From the NCBI GenBank assembly GCA_029379385.1, contig CM055611.1, positions 4,588,001 through 4,652,000 on the forward strand: a stretch of 64,000 nucleotides of DNA. The letters are read 5' to 3'. Both the position numbers and the translations under genes were made by a program. This DNA comes from Quillaja saponaria. Taxonomy: Eukaryota; Streptophyta; Magnoliopsida; Fabales; Quillajaceae. Shown piece by piece: positions 12,934-24,055 of this stretch (the first letter of the stretch is position 1; each line of letters opens with the position of its first letter). The notes under the pieces are model-generated. The model did no database searches and was not told where the DNA came from. It saw nothing but the letters and a program-made list of their open reading frames with translations.

Positions 12934-13510
12934 TGTATAGGTTAACAAGACCATTTTGATAATTAAGAAAAAGGAAAATCTTAACATACACCACTGTAAG
13001 TGGATATTCTTAATGTCAACTCTTTTAAGTGGATAGAGAATCCATTTTCGTTCTAACTAAAAATTAATAATGGAGGTTATATCAGTAATTTGACTTCAAA
13101 AATAATTAATCTAAATTTTCTTTCCCCCATAATCTCTCTCTTTAAATTACTCATTATTTCAGGTAACTCTCTCCCTCCCTTCCCCTCTCATCAAATCTCT
13201 TCTTCAATTGACTCCCTCTATCTTTCTACACTTGGGAAAATTGAGCAACATATCTGAAAATTCCTTTTCAATTGACTCTGACTGCATATCATTTCATTTT
13301 GTTTTACTTGATTTTGATGGACAATCATAATTAAAGTGAATTACAAATATATGAAGATGAGTTCTGTCCAATACGAAATTTTCTTAGGAAAATACTGAAA
13401 TGAAAGAAAGTAAGTGATGAAAATTGGAAGAGAATGTTGAAATACAAAGAATGAGAGCTAGCATTTGAAGGAACTTTGCACAATTTGTCAACATGAAAAT
13501 CAAGTGTTTT

Positions 13511-13754
13511 TGTTATTGGTAGAATTTGGAATAGGGTTAATTTGGGTATTTTCACACTAGTTATTAGCTATATAACATGTAATTGATGTGAAAATATGTA
13601 TGTTGAATCAAACTGAGAAATTAGCTAACTTTCTCTCTCTATTTTATTATTCTCTTCTACCTAACTCTACAATTCCAACTACCTATTCTTGGGAGTTTGT
13701 TTTGTCCATATCAAATCCCTTTGAAGCCCTTGATTATGGGAATTGCCCTTATCA
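13511..13754 (+). repeat. 5' LTR of the mini-Gypsy element
   Basis: Begins TGTTA and ends ATCA, 244 bp. Aligns along its whole length with 14164-14406, with many substitutions. Confidence 0.85.
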
Positions 13755-14163
13755 AGTGGTATTAGAGCTCTGTTCCTGACACTACGATATCCATGGTGAA
13801 CATGAACAACACCTCTCTTAGTCAAAGGCTTACAACACTAGAATGAAGAATGGATAAAATGGAAGCAAGATTCATTAGAATGGATTCATCATTTTAGAAA
13901 TTAAAGCTTGGTATGAAGTCAAAGTTTCAAGCTTTGATAGGAGCCATGGATTCACTTGCACATGACCAAAGATTAGAAGTGAAGTTGGAAACTATAAGTG
14001 AGAAATTGAAGCATTCCCAACATTCTATAGATTCATTTTTCTATTGGCTTTGATATTTCATTTTCATTTGTTCTAATGGCTTTGAATTCTTACTGCATTA
14101 TCACATTCAATTTTGCTCCTATAATTAACCTTGAGGACAAGGTTTGCCTGAAGGGGGAGGGAT

Positions 14164-14406
14164 TGTTACGGGTAGAATTTGGAACATGGTTAGTTTGGGT
14201 ATATTCACACTAGTTATTAGCTATATAACACGTAATTGATGTGAAAAATAGGTATCTTGAGTCAAACTAAGAAATTGGTTGAGGCCTTCTTCCTCTTTCT
14301 TTCTCTATTTTCTAAACTTAGCAATTTTAGCTACCCATTCTTAGGAGTTTGTTTTGCTCATATCAACTTCCTCTGAAGCCCTTGATTCTTGGAATTGCCC
14401 TTATTA
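14164..14406 (+). repeat. 3' LTR of the mini-Gypsy element
   Basis: Begins TGTTA directly after the purine tract and ends ATTA; 243 bp, followed at once by the target duplication GTTTT. Confidence 0.85.
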
Positions 14407-14779
14407 GTTTTTTTCTTCCTGATTTCGATTTTGTATTCTAGTTTTCTAATACTATTAGTTTTGATGGCATTTACTTGTGAGGAAATGTGATAATGCATTG
14501 GAAATAAAAAATTATGGGTTTGTAATTTCTTTAGCCAAATTACTATTATAATCCTTAATTTTAAGTTTTGAATAAAAGAGGAAGTTGTGTTTTTTGTTCA
14601 TCTAAAAGAGTAAACATTGATAACATCCACCTATTGGTGTATGTTAGGATTTCTCTTTAGAAAATATTTATTTATTTATTTTATTAAAGGGGAAATAAAA
14701 CAACAATGAAAGGAAAGGAAAACTAAGTGGCAGTTATAGTAAAATCCTATGCTGCCAAGCTACTTTGCATAATCTACAT

Positions 14780-15600
14780 CAGAAGAGGAACCTGATCCTA
14801 TTCAAACTCACTGTCTTGGTGATCGAAACAAAGTTGGCTAGAGAGTCAGCTACTCTATTGCCCTCTCGAAAGACATGCTCCTACCGAATATCCCAATCTA
14901 GTCTAAGTAGGCGTTGTATATCCCAAATCAAAGGCTTTTGTGTATTAAGATCATAATTCATCTTGTTAATAAACTAGAGAACCACCTGCAAATCCACCTC
15001 AACTAGAACTTTGCAAAAATCTTATTCCTAAGCAGTTAAGAGACGCAGTCTCAAAGCCCACAACTCAGCTTTAATGGAACAACACCATCCAAGTTTTTTT
15101 CCAAAACCAAATATTCAGTTCCTATGACTATCTCGAATAACTCCAGCTACACTAGTAGCTCCTGGATTTCCCCTTGAAGCTCCATCTGTATTGAGCTTCA
15201 CCCAGTTGAGTGGTGGAGTTTTCTAACTTATCCAAGTATGCTCAACCAGAGTAGATTTCACCATTGAAAATCTTCTTGAAATATGGATAGATTCCGCTAC
15301 CTCCACAAAAACCAGCAAGTGATTCCAAACATCAAAGCTTAATTCCCCTTCGTTGTATCATAATTTTTATTTAAATTAGCTATAATCCAGTTCTCCAACC
15401 CGTCGGTGAAGAAGTTTGGAATATTCCTAGATTGCATGACCAAAGATCACACGTTCCTTGCTTTGTAACAATCTCTCATAGCATGGATGATAGATTCCAT
15501 TTGTTGCCCACATGAAGCACAAATATATTGAGTCCGTGTATACGATTAGCACGAACTTCATTAGTAGGTAATCCATTATGCATCATCATCCAAAGGAAGT
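14780..15600 (-). pseudogene. LINE C-terminal zinc-binding and RNase H region (decayed)
   Basis: On the minus strand, 15480-15580 encodes a CxxC...H...C pattern typical of the zinc-binding region of plant LINE RTs. Around 14800-15090 is an RNase H-like end with a REGN..AD.LAN block. Several in-frame stops and small indels break the frame, so no protein could be made. Confidence 0.65.
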
Positions 15601-15879
15601 GACGAATCAGTTGAGGACCCTGCCATCTCCATGTAGTCTTCCATTTAGATTGCTCAAATCCATCAGTTTCATCCTGAAGTAAATCATAAGCTGACTTAAT
15701 TGAAAGCTCACTATTGACCGAGTGACCCCAAGCTAAACTATCCTTGTTCCATCATCCAGAGGGGGAAGAAGAGACCTGATATGATTACAAATACCTTAAG
15801 GCAGCACCACATGCAATTTCATGAAGTCCTAACTGCCACTCAGAGTAATATAATCATTAACCAAGTCAATCACGTCCAC

Positions 15880-16068
15880 TTAGGAGCTGGAAATCATAGC
15901 ATGAGACAAGAGAGGTCCACAATTCGGTACCCAATCATCAACCCAGAACTTTATAGTCTTACCATTACCAAGTATCCATCGTGATGCATATAACATATCC
16001 AACCATATCTTATAGACTGATTTCCACAAATGAGAGTCAAAAGGCTTTGCCACCTGAGCTTGAAGCAT
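15880..16068 (-). pseudogene. LINE fragment upstream of the zinc-binding region
   Basis: A 62-residue open stretch with a W..(I/V)..GN(G)..I.FW.D.W pattern, usual between the RT and zinc-binding regions of plant L1-type elements. It is one segment of the broken ORF2. Confidence 0.6.
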
Positions 16069-16667
16069 ATCATTTTCATTTATGTATTTAGCCTTTATTA
16101 ATTGAGCCCAAAGACTATCCTAGTTTGTAAGTAAACCCCATCCAATCTTCATAAGAAAGGCTGGGTTCATGGATCTTAAAGATTTCAACCCAAGACCACC
16201 ATTTCTTTCACTTCTAGTCAGGAAATCTCAGTTAAGAGTGTGAAACTTCCTTTAATCATCTACTTCACCCCAAATAAACGTCATACTTATTTTATCTATT
16301 TCATCACAAATACCTAGGGGAATAACATTGATTGCATGGTGTACAGAGGGATGGTCTGCACGACCGATTATGCCAATGTAGTGTGCCCAGCCATAGATAG
16401 AGCTTTGGTTTTCCATCTATTCAATCAGTTTTTCACCTTGTCTAGAATAAATTGGTATTTTCTTGTAGTGATCTTCCTATGAATAAGTGGAACTTTGAGA
16501 TATTTCCCAAGGTCAGTAGTGTGTTTAGAGCCCCCGTACATCTTTCGATCTCTCTTTTACAATTGCCTTTGATACGGTAAGTGCAAAAAAAATCTGGTTT
16601 TAGCTATGTTAACTCTTTGGCCTGAAGCCTGGACAAATTCGTCCAACACCTCCTTGATTATTGTCGC

Positions 16668-17680
16668 TTAGGTAGGGGTGGCTTCCGCGAATAAGAGTAA
16701 ATCATCCGCAAACATGAGATGCGAAACACTCGAACCCAAGTTAGCCACTTTTATTGCCTTCCATGCTCCTTGGTATACCTTGCTGGAAATCAAATGGCCT
16801 AGTTTTTCCATGCACAAAACAAACAAATACGGGGATAGTGGGTCCCCTTGGCAGATGCTCCTTGTTGGCAAGAATTGATCTGTAGCTTCTCCATTCCACA
16901 ACACCTGAAAAGAAGAGAAAGTCACGAAAGCCATCACTAAATCAATGAGTCGTGACTCAAAACCCACATGCTTCAAAGTATCATTTACAAAAGACTAACT
17001 GAGCTTTTCATACACTTTCTCCAAATCCACCTCAATAATCATGAATTGTTTCTTACTCTTCATTAATCTTATAGAGTGCATCAGCTCTTAGGTAATAATT
17101 ATGTTGCCTTGTATCCGTCTTCCAGGCACAAAGCTCACTTGATTAGAAGCAACAAGCTTTGGCATAAATCTTTTCAATCGAGCCACCAATACTTTCGGAA
17201 TGAGCTTGTAAATGAAATTACATAAGCTGATTGGTCTGAATTGCGTCATACTAGAAGGATGGTTCGCCTTTGGGATCAGAGTGATAAACGTGTTATTGAG
17301 TCGGTTATAGTATTAAAATTCCTCATGCATTCTTGTATCATTCTGCATACCGATGAACCAACAATATGCCACTGGGATTGGAAGAAGACAGCCTGAAATC
17401 CATCCGGGCAATGAGCCTTGAATAGGTGCATGGAAAACAAGGCGTGTCTTATTTCCTCCATCGAAACAAGCTGGCCAAGCTTGTTAAGCTCCTTACAATC
17501 AATAGTAGGAAACCCATAATCTGTGTATAAAGTCTCTCTACTATCTGTCTCTTCCTTAAACAATTGTGTATAGAAAACCAAAGCTAGACGCTTGAGATCT
17601 GATTTTTCATTAATCCATGTGCCATTCTCATCTTGCAAAAGAAACACCTTATTCTTACGCCTTCTATTCACTGTTGACAT
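16668..17680 (-). pseudogene. LINE reverse transcriptase (decayed)
   Basis: The stretch 17276-17680 is the N-terminal part (RRKNKVFLLQDENG..W region). The stretch 16668-16976 holds the palm motifs CQGDPLSPYLF and the catalytic box FADD, both intact. The region between them is in other frames with stops. Catalytic residues are partly preserved, but the protein cannot be produced. Confidence 0.85.
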
Positions 17681-17727
17681 ATGGAAAAAATTTGTGTTGC
17701 AGTCTCCGTACTTTATCCTTTCTGGTA

Positions 17728-18745
17728 CTATAATATTTCCTCCTGTTGGAGAATTTCCAAAATCTCTTGGTGCAAATCCCGCTCAAGTTGGCTTAAGATG
17801 TAGGAAGCGGCAGTTTCTAGTAACATTTGAATTCCCTGAAGTCTTGCCATTGCTCGATGCTTCCTTCTAGTCAAGTTACCGAATATATTTATGTTCCACT
17901 GTTTTAGCAGATCAACTATTTTGTGAAGCATATCCATTATCATCACAAATTCATCCCAGTGTCGACTCATGAAATGTGAAAATTCTTTGTGGGTTATCCA
18001 CATGGCCTCAAAGTGGAATGGCTTATTTCTGACAATAAGGCCGAGGTTGGTGGTGTTTACAAATATAGGATTATGATTAGAGTGTAGTCTTGGTAAAACC
18101 CTAATAGCAACTTGGGGAAAAGCAAGCACCCAGGCCTTATTAGCTAGAGCTCTATCAAGGCTCTTAAACACCCTTCCATAATGTCCACGTTTCACGCCCT
18201 TTCAAGTGAATTTAGGCCCTTTTGCTCCAAGATCTAGTAAATGGCAATCATAAATCAATTGACCAAATTGTTGACACTTAGCAATAGTACAAGGAGCTCC
18301 ACCTTTTTTCTCATTGCTGGTTGCTATTTCATTAAAGTCTCCCACTACACACCATGGGCCTCGCATTGTTTGTGCAATATGCCAAATTTCTCTAAAACAG
18401 TCTCGCCTTATATCTCCTCTCGGGTTTGCATATATAGCAGTGAGATATCCGAAGTTTGTGTTACGTCCCTGGATTCGACCATGTATGAATTATGGGTGGG
18501 TCTGCTTAATTTGCAGTTTAGAGTTACCATTATTCCATAGAATCCATAAGCCTCCCGAAAAACCCACAGCATCTCAATATAATACTCTTAAAAACCCTAA
18601 TCTTCTTGCTACCTGTCTTGCTCTAGGCTCTAGTATAATAACAATATCTAGTCTGTATGTCCTGATTATGGTTTTCATCACTCTTATGAAGTCAAGACTT
18701 GCTGCTCCACAACAATTCTAAGAAAAAATTCGCATTGTCAAGGGA
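17728..18745 (-). pseudogene. LINE EEP-type endonuclease (decayed)
   Basis: Reading leftward from about 18740: an SWNCCG-like start interrupted by a stop, then an ExxE-like region, GDFNEI near 18316-18345, and SLDRAL...FP. In the terminal motif, SNH stands where active enzymes have SDH. The D-to-N change is a single G-to-A substitution and would abolish activity. Several frameshifts occur between the segments. Confidence 0.8.
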
Positions 18746-18916
18746 GATTGATGTGGTTCCACTCTAAGACCTTGGCACACTGTTGTGCTCCTTTGCTTCA
18801 CTTTCATCACTGCTCATTGTAATCTCATCACTACCAGCCTGGTTGATTGAATTACCAATATCTAGTTGTGTTTGGGACTGAATATCACCTTCCAGTACGT
18901 CATTAGGGGGTATGGG

Positions 18917-19214
18917 TGTCAAAATTAGTGCATCTTACTGATTTGCTATTTTCTTGTTTCTGTTTTAGTTTGAATAAGTCAACCTCTTTACTTGATAAAA
19001 GAGATTGTTATGAGATAGTTACTATATTAATGCAAGTTGTTACTAGTTAGTGGCAGTATCTTAGGAGTTGAATCAGTAGGTTTTTTTATTCATACTTTCT
19101 ATATATAGTTGTATTCAGTGCTTTGTTTTAATAAGAAGTGCAAGAAATATATCTTTTTCTTGAGAGAGTGTTTTTTGCAACCTACTTTTCTTGTTTCAAT
19201 TTTTTTTTTTGTTA
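18917..19214 (+). repeat. 5' LTR of the Copia element
   Basis: Starts TGTCAAAATTAG, ends GTTA, and contains a TATATATAG promoter-like word. I count about 17 substitutions plus a few indels against the 3' LTR (roughly 6% divergence by eye). Confidence 0.92.
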
Positions 19215-19324
19215 TGGTATCAGAGCCAAGTTGGAACTGGTAGCTAGTTTTTTTTTTTTTCTTCTTTTTCTCTTGTGTCAGGTGTGCATAATACGTTTTC
19301 TTTTTGCTGTGTCTTGGTGTAAAG

Positions 19325-20105
19325 ATGGATTCCAACAACAGTAGAAGCAACTTAACCAATTTTGGTATGAAGAAGCTTGTAGGCACAAATTACAATTATT
19401 GGCGATTATGCATGGAAGCCTTCCTTCAAGGTCAAGACCTATGGGATCTAGTTGACGGTGCTGATTCAGTTACTCTCCAAGATATCCCAAAAAATGTTGA
19501 ATCACGGCGGAAATGGAAGATCAAGTGTGGGAAAGCTCTTTTTGTCCTGAGAATGTCAGTTGGCAAAGAGCACATTGATCATATTCATGATTTGGAGTCA
19601 CCAAAGGAAGTCTAGAAAACTCTAGAGAGGTTATTTACCAAGAAAAATACAGCCAGGCTACAGTTACTTGAGAATGAGCTTGCAGGGTTGGTGCAAGGAG
19701 GTATGACAATTTCAAATTAATTTTTGAAAGTTAAAAATTTGTGTTCTGAAATTTCAGAGCTGGATGTGAAAGAGCCTATTAGTGAAGCACGGTTACGGCG
19801 GTATCTTATATGTGGTCTCCGAAATGAATACATGCCATTTGTAACCTCCGTACAAGGGTGGGCTAGTCAACCTTCAATGGAAGAGTTAGAGAATTTGCTT
19901 GCCAATTAAGAAGCCTTGGCAAAGCAAATGTCCTTAAAACCTGAAGCAGATGATGGTCTCTTTTCAAAAGAGGATTCTAAATCAAATTACAAGAATGCTG
20001 CAGAAAATTTGCCTACAATGAAGGACAACCAACTTAGATGGAGGAATATGAGTGTTATAGGTGTGGAAAGCTTGGTCATATCAAGAGGAATTGTCGTGTG
20101 AAACT
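19325..20105 (+). pseudogene. Copia gag with zinc knuckle (nonsense mutated)
   Basis: The nucleocapsid-type frame begins at the ATG at 19325 (MDSNN...). It continues with in-frame stops at 19613-19615, near 19718 and at 19907-19909, then a frame change. The zinc knuckle CX2CX4HX4C is intact at 20053-20094. Homology continues across each stop in the same frame, so these are point mutations in a once-continuous gag. Confidence 0.88.
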
Positions 20106-23100
20106 TGGGGATGAGAGTGCAAATGTGGTGATTGATGAAACTTATGATCAATTACAATGGGAGCAGTGTCTCTCAACCATACTTGTTAAAACTCAAGCAA
20201 AGACAAGTGTTGTGATTCCATCCTCTATTAACTTCGATAAAGAATGGGTCATTGACTCTGGCTGCTCACACCATGTGACTAGAAATGATTCACTATTTTC
20301 AGAGCTGCACCAACACCTTGGAGATCGAGCAATTGTTACAGCAGATAACTATGTGCATCATGTGGAGAAAGAAGGTAGTGTAAGTATCAAAACAGAAGGG
20401 TTGGAGGAGAAAGATATGGTTTTAGATGATGTTTACCATGTACCAGGATTAAAGAGAAATCTTGTTTCAGTGTCTCAAATCACTGATTCAGGAAAATATG
20501 TGTTATTTGGTCCAAAAGGTGTGAAAATCCTGAAAAATGTAAAGAATATAGCTGTTGATGTTCTTCTTGTTGGTGAGAAAAAGGACTCTTTGTTTGTTAT
20601 GTCCGCAACTGAAGCTTATATGGAGAGAACAAGCCGAAATGATGGTGCGTCGATTTGGCATGCAAGATTGGGCCATGTGGGATACCAAATATTGCAGCAA
20701 ATTTCCTCCAATAAGCTGGTTAATGGTGTTTTAGTGATAAAAGATTTTTCAAAATGTGTAGTTTGCCAAGGGTGTCAATATGGAATATCTCAAATACTTC
20801 ATTTCAAGAACTCGTCAAATTGCCGGAAGAATCCATTTGAATTGGTTCATGCAGATTTGATGGGGCCAACTAGAACACAAAGCTATAGTGGATTTCGATA
20901 CATGATGACATTGTGGATGACTATTCCAGGTATTCATGGGTATACTTTCTGAATGATAAAAATGAAGCATTCTCAAAGTTTCTAGAATTTGAAAGTGTAG
21001 TTAAAAAGCAGTTTCAATTGAAGATTAAATGCTTGAGGATTGATAATGGAGGTGAATTCATGTCACATGAGTTCCTCCAGCACTGTGATGTTGAAGGCAT
21101 AAATAGGCATATGACTTGTCCTAAAACTCCACAGCAAAATGGGGTTGCAGAAAGAAAATTAGCTCATCTTTTAGAAGTCAGTTTGTCTTGGATACATGGA
21201 AAGAATCTTCCTCAAGAGCTTTAGGCTGAAGCAATATGTGCGTGTTATGTGATAAACCGTCTTCCTCCATGGTTAGGTATTAAATCTCCTTTTGAACTTT
21301 TATACAATGTAAAGCCTGATGTGAGTCATATTCGTGTGTTTGGTTCCATTTGTTTTGTTCATGTTCCAAAAAGTAATAGAACTAAATTGGATCCCAAAGC
21401 AAAAAAATGTTTGTTCGTAGGCTTTGATGTAAACAGGAAAGGATGGAGGTGCATGGATCCAATAACGAAGAAATGTGTCACTTCAAGAAATGCAGTATTT
21501 GATGAAGTGTCATTGTATTAGAATCAAGAATGGCTAACTGCTGGAGTTGCTGACAGTAATTTGTACCTAACAAAAAAGGTTGATGATTCAATCAACTCTG
21601 AGTTATTTTCTCACAATGATGAAAACTTCACTAGCTAAGAAGGTTCTTTAGCAAGGGGGAGTGCTGAATGTTCTGACAGCATGTTAAGTTCTTCAAGGAT
21701 TGACAATGAAATACATGATACTTCCAGAAGATCAGCCAGGGAGAAAAAGCAGCCTGGATATTTGAAAGATTATGAAGTTCATGTAAATCAGTCTTCGATC
21801 ACTTCATGTTTCTTTGTAAGAGCAGTAGATAATAGTGAGCCATCAGGCTATGATGCAGTAAAAGGTATTTCAGAATGGAAGGCAGCAATGCAAGAAGAAA
21901 TAACTGCTTTGTTGAAAAATGACACGTGGGAGCTTGTACCAAAACCGGATGATGTTCAGCCAGTAACCTGTAAATGGGTTTACAAGCTAAAAAAAAAAGA
22001 CGGATAGAACAATTGAAAGATATAAAGCTCGCTTGGTGGCACGTGGCTTTTCTCAAAACTATAGGTTGGATTACGAAGAGACATTCAGCCCAGTTGCTAA
22101 ATGGTAATTGTAAGAACTATTATTTCATTAGCAGCATTTGAAGGATGGAATTTATAGCAGCTTGATGTAAAGAATGCTTTCCTTCATGGTAAGCTAGATC
22201 GTGAGGTATTCATGGAGTAGCCATAAGGCTTTGTTTCCAAGCAATTTCCTCATCATGTTTGCTGGCTCAAGAAGGCGTTATATGGTTTAAAACAGGCCCC
22301 GCGTGCATGGTATGGCAAGATTGCTCAATATCTTATTTTCTGCGGGTTTAAAATTTCTGATTCAGATTCTAATATGTTTGTTAAGCTAGAATCAGAGAAC
22401 CGCATAATAGTATTGCTGTACGTGGATGACATGGTTATCACCGGGAATGATAATGATGGAATTGCATGCTTACGAGATGATTTGGCAGTTCGGTTTGAGA
22501 TGAAAAATTTGGGTGAAATTGGATGTTTCCTTGGTTTGGATGTTCAGAGATTAGAAGATGGGTATTTTGTATCTGAGGAGCATTATGCTAAGAACTTACT
22601 AGAGCGTTTTGGCATGGGAGAATCCAAATCAATGTCAATTCCTATGGAACCAAATATGAAACTGAAGAAGGATGAAGGAAAGCCACTGAAGGATGAAAAA
22701 AAATTTCGACAGCTTGTAGGAAGTCTGATCTACTTAACCATCACAAGACCATATATTGTCTTTTCAATTGGAGTAATATCTCAGTTTATGGACAAGCCAC
22801 AAGTTCCACATTTGGATGCAGCAAAAAGGATCTTGCGCTATGTGAAAGGAACCTTAAAATATGGGTTGAGGTATAAGAAAAGTGATACCTTTTTTTTGAG
22901 TGGCTTTGTTGATGTAGATTGGGCAGGTGATGTGAATGATCGCCGCTCAACTACTAGGTATTGTTTTGATACTAATTTAGCGGCAATTTCATGGTGTAGT
23001 AAAAAGCAGCAGACAATAGCTCTTTCTAGCACAGAGGCTGAGTATGTAGCAGCAACAATGGCAGCGCAAGAATGTATCTGGCTGAGACTGTTGATCGGAG

Positions 23101-23372
23101 ATATTTATGCTGGAGTTGAGTACACTGTTCCAATTTGTTGTGACAATGAAAGTGCCATAAAGCTTGCTGAAAATCCTGTGTTTCATGCCCGCACGAAACA
23201 CATCGAAATTAAACATCACTTTATCAGAGAAAATGTGCTTGAGCAAAAATTTGTCTTAGAAAGTGTGCGAACTGGAGAACAAGTAGCAGATATCTTTACT
23301 AAGGCTCTTACAAAGGAGAAGTTTGAGTCATTCAAAAATGCACTTGGAGTGATTGATGTAAGAATGCACTAA
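20106..23372 (+). pseudogene. Copia pol polyprotein (decayed)
   Basis: Protease motif DSG near 20253. Integrase zinc region (H...H...CxxC) about 20656-20790. Integrase core Asp, Asp and Glu are seen in HADLMGP, RIDNGGEF and NGVAERK. RT has YVDD near 22419. RNase H has STEAEYVA, and the last open stretch ends at 23372. It is broken by a frameshift near 20913, one in an A-run near 22000, and stops such as 21222-21224, 22218-22220 and 22224-22226. No functional enzyme can be translated. Confidence 0.9.
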
Positions 23373-23379
23373 GGGGGAA

Positions 23380-23675
23380 TGTCAAAATTAGTGCATCTTA
23401 CTGATTTGCTATTTTCTTGTTTCTGTTTTAGTTTGAATAAGTCAACCTCTTTACTTGATAAAAAGATTGTTATGAGATAGTTGATATATTAGTGCAGGTT
23501 GTTACTAGTTAGTGGCAGTATCTTAAGAGTTGAATCAGTAGGTTTTGTTATTCATGCGTTCTATATATAGTTGTATTTAGTGCTTTGTTTTAATAAAAAG
23601 TGTAAGAAATATGTCTTTTTCTTAAGAGAGTGTTTTCTACAACCTGTTTTTCTTGTTTCAATTTTTTTTTTGTTA
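23380..23675 (+). repeat. 3' LTR of the Copia element
   Basis: Starts TGTCAAAATTAG right after the purine tract and ends TGTTA. Full-length match to 18917-19214. Confidence 0.92.
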
Positions 23676-23790
23676 TTGGGCTGATGTAGCCCAACATCTT
23701 TCCTCCCAGTAACCCTCTGTTGGGCTAGGTTGTGATCAAAGTTTGTGCGGGTACTTTTACATCCGGAGTAGAGCTAACATGGGTACAATA
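23676..23790 (-). mobile_element. Probable 5' remainder of the LINE (ORF1 part)
   Basis: On the minus strand this reads into the sequence at 18722-18916 once the Copia element is removed, in a Pro/Ser/Thr-rich frame with one stop. It ends next to a poly-T run at about 23792-23810. I infer a 5'-truncated LINE end. The homology is only positional, so confidence is moderate. Confidence 0.45.
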
Positions 23791-23893
23791 GGTTTTTTTT
23801 TTTTTTTTTTCTTTCCAAAACTGTATTATTCTGTTAACAGGAAAAAAAAAATAATGGCCAAGGAAACTGAAATCACCAACCAAGCCAATATTT

Positions 23894-23990
23894 TGGGCTA
23901 GGCCCATTAGTTTTAACCCAATACAAATCCCTAGTACAGTACACATGGAAACCCTAATTTGTTTACCCACGCCGTAAAGCTTTATAAGGC
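23894..23990 (+). promoter_or_regulatory. RPL35A promoter: site II palindrome, telo-box, TATA-like box
   Basis: TGGGCTAGGCCCA (23894-23906) is a perfect inverted pair of site II words. AAACCCTAA (23949-23957) is a consensus telo-box. TTTATAAG (23981-23988) is TATA-like, 68-75 bases ahead of the ATG. This combination is typical of plant ribosomal protein and other growth-linked genes. Confidence 0.8.
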
Positions 23991-24055
23991 CGCTTCTGTG
24001 CGGAGGTGTGTATTTGGTTCTGCAACAACTGTCTAGCTAACGCCACCAGAGGGAA

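Larger units (their letters stand above)
13511..14406 (+). mobile_element. Internally deleted Gypsy LTR element (TRIM-like, ~0.9 kb)
   Basis: LTRs at 13511-13754 and 14164-14406 are flanked by a perfect 5-bp duplication GTTTT (13506-13510 and 14407-14411). A primer site TGGTATTAGAGC (13757-13768) is one mismatch from the initiator-Met tRNA type. A purine tract, AGGGGGAGGGA, precedes the 3' LTR. Only about 410 bp lies between the LTRs. It reads as a gag-like N-terminus joined to the last codons of a pol frame (an NLEDK-like word also seen in the Gypsy element at 52567). This implies internal deletion of nearly all gag-pol. The LTRs are clearly diverged, so the insertion is not recent. Confidence 0.85.
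12975..14652. mobile_element. TIR element interrupted by a mini-Gypsy element
   Basis: Inverted arms at about 12975-13034 and 14592-14652 share AAATC(T/C)TAACATACACCA and a CTCTTTTA word. A Gypsy-derived insertion (13511-14406 plus one target-site copy) lies inside, so the original element was about 0.78 kb. No transposase frame remains. The right edge directly abuts the LINE tail. Confidence 0.65.
14655..18916 (-). mobile_element. Degenerate LINE (L1-like), 3' and central part
   Basis: Reading on the minus strand from right to left: end of ORF1, EEP endonuclease, reverse transcriptase, zinc-binding region, RNase H, then a tail containing AATAAATAAATAAAT next to 14655. Many stops and frameshifts are present. 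The 5' part appears to continue beyond the Copia insertion, at 23676 to about 23790. The order of domains is that of plant L1 elements with a C-terminal RNase H. Confidence 0.85.
18917..23675 (+). mobile_element. Copia LTR retrotransposon (decayed), inserted in the LINE
   Basis: About 4.76 kb with TG-starting LTRs of 298 and 296 bp. Primer site TGGTATCAGAGCC (19215-19227) matches initiator-Met tRNA and directly follows the 5' LTR. A purine tract AAGGGGGAA (23371-23379) precedes the 3' LTR. Domain order is gag, protease, integrase, RT, RNase H, i.e. Copia. Flanks ATGGG (18912-18916) and TTGGG (23676-23680) match at 4 of 5 bases, a probable mutated target duplication. Sequences on both sides read as LINE ORF1, so the element appears nested within it. 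Confidence 0.93.

Noticed and set aside
18314..18721. 135-codon plus-strand frame
   Set aside because: Antisense shadow of the LINE endonuclease region on the minus strand.
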